Assembly: GCF_012726195.1 (NCBI RefSeq) | Contig: NZ_JAASAF010000002.1 | Span: 124,001 to 188,000, forward strand | Source: Rhodococcus sp. HNM0563 | GTDB lineage: Bacteria > Actinomycetota > Actinomycetes > Mycobacteriales > Mycobacteriaceae | Length of the DNA: 64,000 nucleotides | Direction of reading: 5' to 3' | Shown: piece by piece, positions 19,500 through 28,439 of the stretch | Layout: each line of letters opens with the position of its first letter | Position numbering within the stretch: position 1 is the first letter of the stretch | Notes under the pieces: model-generated | The model's database searches: none | What the model was told of the DNA's origin: nothing | Seen by the model: the letters and a program-made list of their open reading frames with translations, nothing else | Position numbers and translations under genes: made by a program

Positions 19500-19625
19500 G
19501 CCCGTGTTAGGTTCCCGGCGTCGTATGCGACGACACCTGAGGAAGCCGGTGCGATTCCGGCGCGGTCCCGCCACTGTGACCGGGGAGCAACTCTCCCGGG
19601 AGCCAGATACTCACGTCGCCGCACT
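19500..19625 (+). ncRNA. Cobalamin riboswitch 1, upstream of the corrinoid uptake operon
   Basis: Conserved elements in order: AGGAAGCCGGTGCGATTCCGG (split at 19540-19560), CGCGGTCCCGCCACTGTGAC containing the B12 box GCCACTG at 19570-19576, and the closing AGCCAGATAC at 19611-19620. A CGGGG/CCCCG hairpin (19634-19650) sits between it and the ribosome site of the following lipoprotein gene, a possible expression platform. Adenosylcobalamin binding is expected to switch the operon off. Confidence 0.9.
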
Positions 19626-19668
19626 CACCTGGACGGGGCGGACCTCCCCGAGAAAGGGCGTCTTCGCC

Positions 19669-20868
19669 ATGCGCGCTCGCGCCGTTCCACTCAGATTTCT
19701 CAGCGCTGTGGCAGTCGCGGGTCTGACCCTCGCCGGCTGCTCGACCGCTACTACCACCGACACCGACGCCGCCTCCCCCGACGGTTGTGTCACCGATTTC
19801 GATCCGAGCGTCGACTACTTCCCCGACAAGTCCGAGGTCGTCGACGCGGAGAATTTCTCGATCACCTACGAGAACAGTTACCAGGTGCTCACTGTCGACG
19901 AGCCGTACTCGGGCGCCGAACCGGAATCGTACGTGTTGGTCAGATGCGGCGCGCCGGCACCGGAACTGCCGGACGATCTGAGCGATGCCCAGCAGATCAC
20001 GGTACCGATCACCAGCCTGTACTCGGGCTCGACGACGCACTTGCCGCTCGTCACCGAACTCGGCGTGCTCGATGTACTCACCGGTGTGTCCAACGGAGCC
20101 AATGTAAGTGACACCTCGGTCGTCGATCGGATCGCGTCCGGTGACGTCACCGAATACGCGGCCGGCGGCACCATCGACACCGAGGCCGTCGTCGTCGCCG
20201 CACCCGGCGTCGTGATGACCGGTGGCACCGACGACCCCGCATACACGCAGCTGCGTGAAGCCGGGATCGGTGTGGTCGCGAACGCCGAGTGGCTCGAAGC
20301 GTCGCCGCTGGGTCGCGCCGAGTGGATCAAGGTGATGGCCGCCCTGACCGGCACGGAGGTCCGCGCAGCCGAGGTCTACGACGGAATCCGCCGCGACTAC
20401 CTGGAGGTCGCCGACAAGGCTGCGGGAACGGAACCCGCACCGGTGCTGCTCGGCGGGATGTCGCAGGGCACCTGGTACATGTCGTCGGGTGGCAGCTACA
20501 TGGGCCGTCTGTTCAGCGATGCGGGAGCCATGTGGCCGTGGCAGGAGGACACCAGTACCGGGTCACTGCCCCTCGACTTCGAGGCCGTGGTCGCGGAGTC
20601 CTCCGACGCACCTACCTGGCTTGTCGTCAACAGCTGGACCTCGATCGGCGACGCCCTCGCCGACGACGAACGCTACGGCGACCTCGCGGCGGTCGGCACC
20701 GGTCAGGTGTGGAACGCGAACAAGGCGCTCGGACCGGGCGGCGGTAACGACTTCTACGAACGGGGGGTGCTGCGACCCGACCTGCTCCTGTCCGACCTGG
20801 TCGCGGTCCTGCATCCCGAGCTGCTGCCCGATCACGAGTTCACGTTCTATCAGCGACTGCCGGCATGA
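19669..20868 (+). CDS. Lipoprotein substrate-binding protein, probable cobalamin/corrinoid binder (BtuF role)
   Basis: 399 residues from the ATG at 19669. Signal peptide with lipobox LAGC (Cys24), so the protein is anchored outside the membrane. The body is a two-lobed class III binding protein (SMSGGSYMGRLFSDAGAMWPW-type segments). It belongs to the family shared by iron-siderophore and B12 binders; the B12 riboswitch in its leader is the basis for assigning corrinoid. It overlaps the permease gene by ATGA. Confidence 0.85.
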   Translation: MRARAVPLRFLSAVAVAGLTLAGCSTATTTDTDAASPDGCVTDFDPSVDYFPDKSEVVDAENFSITYENSYQVLTVDEPYSGAEPESYVLVRCGAPAPELPDDLSDAQQITVPITSLYSGSTTHLPLVTELGVLDVLTGVSNGANVSDTSVVDRIASGDVTEYAAGGTIDTEAVVVAAPGVVMTGGTDDPAYTQLREAGIGVVANAEWLEASPLGRAEWIKVMAALTGTEVRAAEVYDGIRRDYLEVADKAAGTEPAPVLLGGMSQGTWYMSSGGSYMGRLFSDAGAMWPWQEDTSTGSLPLDFEAVVAESSDAPTWLVVNSWTSIGDALADDERYGDLAAVGTGQVWNANKALGPGGGNDFYERGVLRPDLLLSDLVAVLHPELLPDHEFTFYQRLPA

Positions 20869-21965
20869 CCACCATGCTCGACGCGGCACCGGCAGTCACT
20901 GCGACCTCCGCTCCCCCGGTCCGTGCCCGGCGCGTGGCGGTGGCGTTCGCCGCACTGGTCGCGGCGCTCGTGGTCACCACCGTCGTATCGGTGACGGTGG
21001 GATCGGTCACGGTGCCACTCGACGAGACTCTCCGCGTTCTGCTTGGACAGGACGCGCAGAATCCCCGCTGGGACATGGTGATCCGCGACCTCCGGCTACC
21101 CCGCACGCTCACCGCGATCGCGGTAGGCGCGGCACTCGGCATCGCCGGTCTGCAGATGCAGACCCTGTTCCGCAACGCCCTCGCCGACCCGTACATCCTC
21201 GGCGCGAGTTCGGGTGCGAGTCTCGGTGTCGCGATCGTCGTCGTGGCCGGTGGCGGCGGAGCCAGTGGATTCACAGCGAATCTCGCCGGGCTCGGCCGCA
21301 CCGGAGTCGTCATCGCTGCCGCGCTCGGCGCGGCGGCTGTGCTGATGCTGATCGTGGTGCTGTCGAGGTGGGTGCGTTCGGCGGTGACGCTGCTGCTCAT
21401 CGGCGTGATGCTAGGGTCAGCGACCACAGCGGTCGTCTCCGTGCTCCTCGTCTACGCCGACCCGCAGCGCGCTCAGCAGTTCCTCGTGTGGGGTCTGGGC
21501 AGTTTCACCGCGACCACGTGGTCGGATCTGAAGTTGCTGGTTCCCGTGGTCGTCGCCGGCATCGTGATTGCTCTACTGACGGTGCGGGCCCTCAACGCGC
21601 TCCTACTGGGCGAGGGGTACGCGCGGTCGATGGGCATCGACATCCGTGTCATCCGGCTGACCACGGTGGCATCGGCCGCACTGCTCGCGGGCGTCACCAC
21701 CGCCTTCTGTGGACCCATCGGATTCCTCGGGCTCATCGTTCCGCACCTGTCGCGCATGGCATTCGGCACTTCCGATCATCGGGTACTGCTGCCCGGAGTC
21801 GCGCTGTTCGGTGCGGTGGCGGCCCTGGTGTGCGGTGTGGCCAGCCAGATGCCCGGCACCGACACGGTGTTCCCACTCAATGCGGTGACCGCGCTCGTCG
21901 GCGCGCCGGTCGTCATCATCGTCCTCGTGCGCAGCCGGCGTGGAGCGCTGGGAGCGGCCTTGTGA
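20865..21965 (+). CDS. FecCD/BtuC-family ABC transporter permease
   Basis: 366 residues with about ten membrane helices. Family signature segments: RLPRTLTAIAVGAALGIAGLQMQTLFRNALADPYILGASSGASLGV, and the coupling region CGPIGFLGLIVPHLSRM before the C-terminal helices. Transports the ligand delivered by the preceding lipoprotein. Start and stop overlap both neighbours (ATGA and GTGA), so the complex is translated as a unit. Confidence 0.92.
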   Translation: MTTMLDAAPAVTATSAPPVRARRVAVAFAALVAALVVTTVVSVTVGSVTVPLDETLRVLLGQDAQNPRWDMVIRDLRLPRTLTAIAVGAALGIAGLQMQTLFRNALADPYILGASSGASLGVAIVVVAGGGGASGFTANLAGLGRTGVVIAAALGAAAVLMLIVVLSRWVRSAVTLLLIGVMLGSATTAVVSVLLVYADPQRAQQFLVWGLGSFTATTWSDLKLLVPVVVAGIVIALLTVRALNALLLGEGYARSMGIDIRVIRLTTVASAALLAGVTTAFCGPIGFLGLIVPHLSRMAFGTSDHRVLLPGVALFGAVAALVCGVASQMPGTDTVFPLNAVTALVGAPVVIIVLVRSRRGALGAAL

Positions 21966-22783
21966 ACAGCGTGATGAACGGTGTGGAACTGCGCGAGGTG
22001 ACGATCGGCTACACACGCCGTCGCACGTTGCGGAGAAGCGGCGTCACCGAGATCGCGACCGGTCTCGATGCCGTCGCGCGCCGCGGTGAACTCACCGCGC
22101 TGGTCGGCCCCAACGGAGCAGGGAAGTCGACATTGCTCCGCACCCTGTGCGGGCTGCAACCGGCGCTGCGCGGGCAGGTGCTGATCGACGGCGACGACCT
22201 GTCGTCGATCCGTCCCGCAGACCTCGCGACCCGTATCTCCGTGGTCCTGACCGAGCGTATCGATCCGGGTCTGCTGACGGTACGCGAACTCGTCTCCCTC
22301 GGGCGGACGCCGCACCTCCCCGCCAGCGCACGACTCTCCCCGGAGGACAAGGCCGCGGTCGACTGGGCACTCGACGCGGTCGGCGCGGCAGAATTGGCGT
22401 CCCGGCAATTCAGCGAGCTGTCCGATGGGCAGCGGCAACGCACGCTCACTGCCCGCGCGCTCGCTCAGGACCCCTCGCTGCTCGTACTCGACGAACCGAC
22501 ATCGTTTCTCGACGTTCCCTCGAGAGTCGAGCTCGTCGACGTGCTACGTCGGCTCGCTCGTGAACAGAACCTCGCCGTGATCATGTCCACCCACGAACTC
22601 GAGCTCGCCCTGCGAGTGTCGGACCGGATGTGGTTGCTCGACGCCGACCGGACATTGACCTGCGACTCCCCCACTGCGCTGGCCGAATCAGGGCGTATCG
22701 GGGCAGCATTCGATCGTGGGCGGATGCGCTTCGAACCGCGCACACTGGTGTTCGACCTCGAGCCGGAGGACAGCCGTGCCTGA
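21962..22783 (+). CDS. ABC transporter ATP-binding protein (BtuD/FecE-like)
   Basis: 273 residues from GTG at 21962 (ATG at 21974 also possible). Walker A GPNGAGKST (49-57), signature LSDGQRQR, Walker B LLVLDEPTSFLD and switch His in STHELEL. An insertion, RRRTLRRSGVTEI, lies before the P-loop. Together with the permease it forms the importer. It overlaps the next gene by 8 nt. Confidence 0.92.
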   Translation: MNSVMNGVELREVTIGYTRRRTLRRSGVTEIATGLDAVARRGELTALVGPNGAGKSTLLRTLCGLQPALRGQVLIDGDDLSSIRPADLATRISVVLTERIDPGLLTVRELVSLGRTPHLPASARLSPEDKAAVDWALDAVGAAELASRQFSELSDGQRQRTLTARALAQDPSLLVLDEPTSFLDVPSRVELVDVLRRLAREQNLAVIMSTHELELALRVSDRMWLLDADRTLTCDSPTALAESGRIGAAFDRGRMRFEPRTLVFDLEPEDSRA

Positions 22784-23423
22784 TGCTGCTGCAGTACTCG
22801 AACGCATTGCCGCGTCGAGTCCCTATTTCGCGGTGAGCACCGGTCCGGTATCGGACACCCGGTGGCAACCGACCTCCGCCCTGCGCGACTGTACGGTTCG
22901 CGACCCTCTGGTGTCGGACACGGCGCACCGGATGAGAACCAGGGAGACGCGAGTGGCCGCGTCGACTCTGTTCTTCGGATACGCCGCCCGGATGTGGTCC
23001 GTTGCGTTGGGCTCGGTCGTCGACTCCGGCCGATGTGTCCGACTCGACCCGGACACGTTGCTGTGGCGCAACGACGGGGGTCTGCGGCTGCACATCGTCG
23101 ACCCCGAATTCGGTTCGGCCACCGACGAAGTCCTCGATGACCAGCTCGAACCACTCATCGAGGCGTGGAGCGACATCGTCGCCCCCGGGTTGATGTGGGG
23201 GAATTCCGCATCGGCGCTCGTCGGGGCCGGACGAGTGATCGGCGAGGCAGCGCAGACACACGTCGACAACCTCCTGGACGATCCTCGTCTGGTCGGCGCG
23301 CTGGTCCGCTCGACCGGCCGGCGGCGCAGTTGCTGCCTGTATTACCGCGTCCCCGGGGGCGGAGTGTGCGGCGATTGCGCCTTCCCCAGCCCACCGAAAG
23401 CATCGACGAAGGAGATTCTGTGA
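22776..23423 (+). CDS. FhuF-like [2Fe-2S] reductase-type protein in the corrinoid uptake operon
   Basis: 215 residues from GTG at 22776, with GGAGGA at 22764-22769. The C-terminus carries the exact FhuF cluster motif CC-x10-C-x2-C: Cys186, Cys187, Cys198 and Cys201 (SCCLYYRVPGGGVCGDC). FhuF proteins reduce ferric siderophores in the cytosol after uptake. Here the gene follows a B12-regulated transporter, so reduction of Co(III) corrinoid, or cofactor release, is an attractive inferred role; iron reduction cannot be excluded. The N-terminal about 150 residues show only general similarity to the family. Confidence 0.83.
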   Translation: MPDAAAVLERIAASSPYFAVSTGPVSDTRWQPTSALRDCTVRDPLVSDTAHRMRTRETRVAASTLFFGYAARMWSVALGSVVDSGRCVRLDPDTLLWRNDGGLRLHIVDPEFGSATDEVLDDQLEPLIEAWSDIVAPGLMWGNSASALVGAGRVIGEAAQTHVDNLLDDPRLVGALVRSTGRRRSCCLYYRVPGGGVCGDCAFPSPPKASTKEIL

Positions 23424-23980
23424 CAGTCGTATTCGATCCCGAGATCGTCGACACCGAGGACGGCGGTCGCGAACAGCGCTGGTCGCTTCCCACCGATGAA
23501 GACTCACTGCTGCGGCTGACGCGGTTGCTGTTCGACGAGTACTGGAACGACATGTGGTTCGGTCTGCTCATCGAAGGCTCGGCGCTCGAGGTGGCGGCGC
23601 CCAACGCCCCGAAGAAGATCTCGATGTACGACGGGTATGCGACCGTCGACTTCGGTCGCTGGCATTTCCATCTGTGCATCGGCGAGCACACCGCGAGCGG
23701 CCCGGAACTCGGCCGTATCCGCCGCTGCAGCCGCGCCGAGCTGTACCGCAGGATCGGCAAGGACGACGCACCGACGTCGTGGGGTGTACGCCTGTTCAAC
23801 GGCCGCGACGAACAGATGCTCACCATCATGTTGCCCACCCCGTTCCTCACGAACACGCAGCAGCTGACGGACGAACCGGTGTGGGCACACCTCGAGGCGT
23901 GGGATCGCATTCGGTCGGAATTCCTCGGCCTCGAAACCGATCCCCGTGACCGAACCGGTAAGGGCTTTCGCCACTCCTGA
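23420..23980 (+). CDS. Uncharacterised His/Cys protein, last gene of the corrinoid uptake operon
   Basis: 186 residues from GTG at 23420, overlapping the previous TGA. No transmembrane or signal segment is visible, so it should be cytosolic. A cluster of potential metal ligands is seen: His82-x-His84-x-Cys86-x3-His90 (WHFHLCIGEH), with Cys103 in RRCSRAELYRR. Aromatic residues are frequent around it (FDEYWNDMWFG). I do not recognise a described function. Its place after a FhuF-like protein suggests handling of the imported cofactor or its metal. Confidence 0.75.
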   Translation: MTVVFDPEIVDTEDGGREQRWSLPTDEDSLLRLTRLLFDEYWNDMWFGLLIEGSALEVAAPNAPKKISMYDGYATVDFGRWHFHLCIGEHTASGPELGRIRRCSRAELYRRIGKDDAPTSWGVRLFNGRDEQMLTIMLPTPFLTNTQQLTDEPVWAHLEAWDRIRSEFLGLETDPRDRTGKGFRHS

Positions 23981-24012
23981 TCAGCACAGCCGACAGGAAC
24001 GCACCGACGAAA

Positions 24013-24075
24013 CTACAATCCGCGCAGACAGATACAGCCCTTGGGAAGGGAGGTATCTGTCTGATTGCGTTGTAG
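24013..24075 (+). terminator. Extended hairpin after the uptake operon (terminator or structured RNA)
   Basis: Perfect 11-bp arms CAGACAGATAC (24025-24035) and its complement (24053-24063), with a second stem CCCTT/AAGGG inside and an outer CTACAA/TTGTAG pair (24013-24018 and 24070-24075). It lies 32 nt after the last stop of the operon. The length exceeds a simple terminator. Confidence 0.55.
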
Positions 24076-24191
24076 CCGTTCCGCTTCAGCGATAGCTGAG
24101 CACGACGTGTCGGAAGCCGCCGCACCGCACGCCGAGAGAGAGTTCGAGCGACTCGAAGCGGAGCACGCGGCTCTACTGCGATTCGCAGCGT

Positions 24192-24875
24192 GTGCACCGA
24201 AAGCTCGAGTCCGGCAAACGCCGATTCAATCACGCAGACATGGACATCGTGGAAGATCTAGCGTTTCGGGCATCGAAGGAACTGGCGCGCGGGACGACCG
24301 TGGAGGAGCTGTCCTCCGTCGAAATCGGCGCTCTTCGGACCGTCGGCGTCAACCCAGAAGAACACTGGACCTGGTATCTACATGCGGAGGAGTGCGACGG
24401 CAGCGGAAATTCGTGCATCGAAGGCGCTGCGAACCGTACCGTCGAACAATTCGAGATACGGGAGAGTCGACGTCATGCTCGCCGTGAATTCGTCAGTGCA
24501 GCGAAAGAACTGATCAGGATCCGCGCCGTGAACGTAGGCGACGCCGTGCAAGTCGGACCCTATGGAAGCCGTGTGGGTACGGTTGTCGCGCTTCTGCGGT
24601 CGAGGGTGCGAGTTCGATTGATCGGGTACCGGGCCGACGACTATCTCCCGGTGGAGAAGCCGATCCATCCACAGAACCTCACTGTGGTACCGGCGTCCGC
24701 TTCACCACTCTCGGTCGGAGAGCCGGTTCGGTTCGTGGACCGGGGTGGGCACATTCGCAACGGCGTCGACGCCGAGGTCGACGGTCCGATGTTTCGTGCC
24801 GACTACCTGCTGGCGTCGGGGGCCTCCAGGTCCGGATGGTTCGACACGCTGAACCTGGCACCGGAGCATCACTGA
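24192..24875 (+). CDS. Protein of unknown function with two SH3-like segments
   Basis: 227 residues if GTG at 24192 is used; ATG at 24240 (MDIVEDLAFRASKEL) is equally plausible and no strong ribosome site decides it. The first half is helical and charged; the second has two short beta-barrel-like stretches, VGDAVQVGPYGSRVGTVVALL and VGEPVRFVDRGGHIRNGV, which resemble KOW/SH3 folds. Base composition and codon use look slightly less biased than in its neighbours. It is isolated between the corrinoid operon hairpin and the metE riboswitch. Function not assigned. Confidence 0.55.
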   Translation: MHRKLESGKRRFNHADMDIVEDLAFRASKELARGTTVEELSSVEIGALRTVGVNPEEHWTWYLHAEECDGSGNSCIEGAANRTVEQFEIRESRRHARREFVSAAKELIRIRAVNVGDAVQVGPYGSRVGTVVALLRSRVRVRLIGYRADDYLPVEKPIHPQNLTVVPASASPLSVGEPVRFVDRGGHIRNGVDAEVDGPMFRADYLLASGASRSGWFDTLNLAPEHH

Positions 24876-24947
24876 CTGCTCCTCGATCTCGGGGTTGAGG
24901 GAGTTCCTGCTTTGCCCACTCGAATGAAGACGTGGCTATACTCCGGG

Positions 24948-25178
24948 ATGTAGTTGGTTCGCCGTGCCGGTCGTGAGGAGCCCCGAAGACCGTGGCGGCG
25001 TCGACGCATCCTCGATCGGGATGCGGAGAGGGAACCCGGTGAGAATCCGGGACTGTCCCGCAGCGGTATGCAGGAACGACCGCCGTCATCAGCACTGGGC
25101 ATCATCCCGGGAAGCGACGGCCACTAGGTACGGGCCCACAGGCTCGGGCGCTTGCAAGTCCGAAGACCTGCCATCTGC
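24948..25178 (+). ncRNA. Cobalamin riboswitch 2, upstream of metE
   Basis: Core GGGAACCCGGTGAGAATCCG starts at 25031, followed by GGACTGTCCCGCAGC; a long peripheral insertion follows, and the closing element CAAGTCCGAAGACCTGCCA lies at 25156-25174. A CTCCGAC/GTCGGAG hairpin (25246-25262) stands between it and the metE start and may act as expression platform. Together with it, it fills the 461-nt gap between the flanking genes. Expected role: shut off the B12-independent synthase when B12 is plentiful. Confidence 0.92.
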
Positions 25179-25336
25179 GCCGGGCATGCCGTGCCCGGCG
25201 GTGTGCCGCCTCGAGGACTGGGCGCGCGGACCCGCTGTGCTGTCGCTCCGACACCGTCGGAGACACCGGGGCTCGGTAGGATTCGCGCACTCTACGGGCG
25301 GTGGGCCATCCACGACCGACCACCGGAGTACCACCA

Positions 25337-27619
25337 GTGTCTATATCCTCTGCACCGGCTTTCCACGCCACCGTTCTCGGATCCGCACGGATCGGACCGA
25401 ACCGCGAGCTCAAGAAAGCCGTCGAATCCTATTGGGCCGGAAAGATCGATCGCGACGCCCTGGATAAGGTCGCTGCCGATCTGCGCGTCGACACCTGGAC
25501 CGCACAGCGCGATGCCGGGCTCGACTCGATCCCAGTCAATACGTTCTCGTACTACGACCACGTCCTCGACACCGCAGCCATGCTCGGCGCACTGCCGCCT
25601 CGTGTGTCAGGAATCGCCGACGACCTCGACCGCTATTTCGCCGCGGCGCGAGGCAACGACGACGTCGCACCGCTGGAGATGACGAAGTGGTTCGACACCA
25701 ACTACCACTATCTCGTTCCCGAAATCGGCCCGGACACCGTCTTCGCCCTCGACACCTCGAAGGTTCTCGGCGAAGTCGCCGAGGCCCGTGCGCTCGGCAT
25801 TCCGGCTCGCCCGGTCGTCGTCGGACCCCTGACGTTCCTGCTGCTGTCGAAGGCCGTCGACGGGCAGGGTCCGCTGCTCGACCGCGCCGGTGAGCTCGTC
25901 CCGCTCTACCAGGATCTGTTGGCGGAGCTCGCCGCCGCCGGAATCAAGTGGGTGCAGCTCGACGAACCCGCACTCGTCCGCGATCTCGACGACGCGACCG
26001 TGGCCGCGGTCGAGCACGTGTACGGCACGCTCTCGCAAGCGCAGGACCGCCCTGCGATCCTCGTCGCTTCCTACTTCGGCAACCTCGGTCCGGCACTCGG
26101 CGCGCTCGCCCGCACCGGTGTCGAAGGTCTCGCGGTCGACCTGGTCGCAGGTGACGCGGCCGGCGTCGCCGCCCTTCCCGCCCTGTCGGACAAGCTGATC
26201 GTTGCGGGTGTGGTGGACGGCCGCAACGTGTGGCGCACCGACCTGGAGAAGGCCCTGGCGACCCTCGCGACACTGCTCGGTTCGACGGGTTCGGTGGCGG
26301 TGTCGTCCTCGTGCTCGTTGCTGCACGTTCCGTACACGGTCGAGGCGGAATCGGGCCTCGACGAGTCGCTGCGCACGTGGCTGGCGTTCGGTGCGGAAAA
26401 GGTCGCCGAGGTTGCCACGTTGTCGACAGCGCTGCGCAGTGGCCGCGACGCCGTGACGTCCGAACTCGACGCGGCCCGTGCCGCGGTCGAACTGCGCGCG
26501 TCCGATCCTCGTCTGCGCAACAACCAGGTGCGCGGCATGCTCGACTCGATCACGGAGGACCGCACCCGCACGTCGGCAGATGAGCGCCGCGAGATCCAGC
26601 AACAGCACCTCGACCTGCCCTTGCTGCCGACCACGACGATCGGGTCTTACCCTCAGACCACCCGGATCCGCATTGCCCGCGCTGCACTGCGTAAGGGCGA
26701 GATCGAGCAGGCCGAGTACGTCCAGCAGATGCGCGACGAGATCGCCGAGGTGGTCACCCTGCAGGAGAAGCTCGGAATCGACGTGCTCGTGCACGGTGAG
26801 CCGGAGCGAAACGACATGGTGCAGTATTTCGCCGAGCAACTGGACGGGTTCTTCGCAACCGAGAACGGCTGGGTCCAGTCCTACGGCAGCCGTTGCGTGC
26901 GTCCGCCGATCCTCTACGGCGACGTCGCGCGCCCCGACGCCATGACCGTCGAGTGGATCACCTACGCGCAGTCGCTCACCGAGAAGCCGGTCAAGGGCAT
27001 GCTCACCGGTCCCGTGACAATCCTTGCGTGGTCGTTCGTCCGCGACGACCAGCCCCTCGCGGACACCGCCGATCAGATCGCACTGGCAATCCGCAACGAG
27101 ACGGTGGACCTGCAGGCCGCGGGAGTCCGCATCATCCAGGTCGACGAGCCCGCACTGCGAGAGCTGCTGCCGCTCCGCGTCTCCAAGCAAGCCGAGTACC
27201 TGAAGTGGGCTGTAGGGGCGTTCCGGCTCGCGACGTCGGGGGTCGCGGTTTCGACCCAGATCCACACCCATCTGTGCTACTCCGAATTCGGCGAGGTCAT
27301 CGAGGCCATCGCCGAACTAGACGCCGACGTCACCTCCATCGAGGCAGCGCGTTCACATATGGAGGTTCTCGACGACCTCAACGCAGTCGGATTCGATCTC
27401 AGCGTTGGCCCCGGCGTCTACGACATCCACTCACCGCGTGTTCCGAGTGAGGACGAGATCGCCGAGTCTCTTCGTGAGGCGCTGCGCGCTGTTCCGGCCG
27501 AGCGCCTGTGGGTCAACCCGGACTGCGGCCTCAAGACACGCGGCGCCGACGAGGTCACGGCATCGTTGACGAATCTCGTCGCCGCGGCGGCAACGGTTCG
27601 GTCCGAACTCGACCGATAG
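25337..27619 (+). CDS. metE: Cobalamin-independent methionine synthase
   Basis: Transfers the methyl group of methyltetrahydrofolate (polyglutamate) to homocysteine. 760 residues, standard length. The N-terminal barrel starts [23 protein letters not shown]. The C-terminal catalytic barrel has [10 protein letters not shown], then [20 protein letters not shown], zinc ligands in THLCYSEF (His, Cys), the Glu of SIEAARS and the Cys of [13 protein letters not shown] at 25337 was chosen to match the family's N-terminus. It is controlled by the riboswitch directly upstream. Confidence 0.97.
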   Translation: MSISSAPAFHATVLGSARIGPNRELKKAVESYWAGKIDRDALDKVAADLRVDTWTAQRDAGLDSIPVNTFSYYDHVLDTAAMLGALPPRVSGIADDLDRYFAAARGNDDVAPLEMTKWFDTNYHYLVPEIGPDTVFALDTSKVLGEVAEARALGIPARPVVVGPLTFLLLSKAVDGQGPLLDRAGELVPLYQDLLAELAAAGIKWVQLDEPALVRDLDDATVAAVEHVYGTLSQAQDRPAILVASYFGNLGPALGALARTGVEGLAVDLVAGDAAGVAALPALSDKLIVAGVVDGRNVWRTDLEKALATLATLLGSTGSVAVSSSCSLLHVPYTVEAESGLDESLRTWLAFGAEKVAEVATLSTALRSGRDAVTSELDAARAAVELRASDPRLRNNQVRGMLDSITEDRTRTSADERREIQQQHLDLPLLPTTTIGSYPQTTRIRIARAALRKGEIEQAEYVQQMRDEIAEVVTLQEKLGIDVLVHGEPERNDMVQYFAEQLDGFFATENGWVQSYGSRCVRPPILYGDVARPDAMTVEWITYAQSLTEKPVKGMLTGPVTILAWSFVRDDQPLADTADQIALAIRNETVDLQAAGVRIIQVDEPALRELLPLRVSKQAEYLKWAVGAFRLATSGVAVSTQIHTHLCYSEFGEVIEAIAELDADVTSIEAARSHMEVLDDLNAVGFDLSVGPGVYDIHSPRVPSEDEIAESLREALRAVPAERLWVNPDCGLKTRGADEVTASLTNLVAAAATVRSELDR

Positions 27620-27732
27620 CGATTCCCAGAAAGCTCTCGATCACCGTGACCACGCATCAACCTTCGCGCCACTCACGCCGGGAGGCCTGAGGCACCTCCC
27701 ACTCGTCCCGGCGCCTCCGGTAGACGACGCTG

Positions 27733-27773
27733 AGCCGGCGTGGTCCGGTAAATCCTCCCGGACCACGCCGGCT
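27733..27773. terminator. Strong bidirectional terminator between metE and a TetR gene
   Basis: Perfect 16-bp arms AGCCGGCGTGGTCCGG (27733-27748) and 27758-27773 with a 9-nt loop, three nt from the stop codon of the convergent TetR gene. Confidence 0.8.
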
Positions 27774-27775
27774 CC

Positions 27776-28351
27776 TCATTCGTCGGCAAAGCGATCCACG
27801 AGCACCTCGATGCGACGCGCGGTGTCCTGCGGAGGAACCCTGCCTGTTCGGGTGAGCTCGACCAGACCGTGCACTGCAGCCCAGTAGACCTCGGCCAGCA
27901 GCCCCGGTTCGACGTCTCCCGCGACCAGTGCCAAAGTGTCGTGTAGGACTTGGAACGACTCACGCATCGGGGCCGGGGTCGCCGGGTCCGCGAATGGAAG
28001 TCCGTTGTCGAGGTTGAACATCGAGTCGTACACGGCAGGGTGTCGCTCTCCGAACGCGATGTAGGCCCTCGTGAGGGCGGCCACAGCGGCGCGTGACGAC
28101 CGGGTTCCGGAGACCGCTCGGGACAACTCCACGGTCATCTCGGAGAATCCGTCCAGTGCGACAGCCGCGATGATCTCGTCCTTGCCCCGAAAATGGCTGT
28201 AGAGCACAGGTTGGCTGTACTCGATCCGTTCGGCCAATCGCCGAGTGGTGACGGCGTCCCACCCTTCTGCCTCTGCCATCTCACGCGCTGCCGCGATGAT
28301 CGACCTGTGGCGGGAAGCCCGCTCACGCGCCTTGCGCTCCTGTACTGACAT
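27776..28351 (-). CDS. TetR-family regulator divergent from a DUF1772 membrane protein
   Basis: 191 residues. HTH: RHRSIIAAAREMAEAEGWDAVTTRRLAERIEYSQPVLYSHFRGKDEIIAAVA (about 14-65). The C-terminal ligand-binding domain is of the TetR_C_33/WHG type (TRAYIAFGERHPAVYDSMFN). The gene starts 10 nt from an 11-13-bp motif that recurs inverted in front of the divergent gene, which strongly suggests that it binds there. Confidence 0.9.
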   Translation of the reverse strand: MSVQERKARERASRHRSIIAAAREMAEAEGWDAVTTRRLAERIEYSQPVLYSHFRGKDEIIAAVALDGFSEMTVELSRAVSGTRSSRAAVAALTRAYIAFGERHPAVYDSMFNLDNGLPFADPATPAPMRESFQVLHDTLALVAGDVEPGLLAEVYWAAVHGLVELTRTGRVPPQDTARRIEVLVDRFADE

Positions 28352-28360
28352 TCCATGATT

Positions 28361-28423
28361 CTAGCAGCGCTAGATCTTGGGTCGTCGAAATGTTATCGTC
28401 GATCTAATTTCTAGCGCTGCTAT
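28361..28423. promoter_or_regulatory. Paired TetR operator sites in the divergent promoter
   Basis: Site CTAGCAGCGCTAG at 28361-28373 and its inverted copy CTAGCGCTGCTAT at 28411-28423, 50 bp apart centre to centre. Each is itself near-palindromic (TAGC-AGC-GCTA). One flanks each gene start. Confidence 0.75.
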
Positions 28424-28439
28424 ATCTATGGAGGTCTCC

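Noticed and set aside
19669-22783. Assignment of the first importer as a siderophore system because of FecCD similarity and the FhuF-like gene
   Set aside because: The leader is a clear B12 riboswitch and no iron-box-like operator was seen. Iron transport remains a minor alternative.
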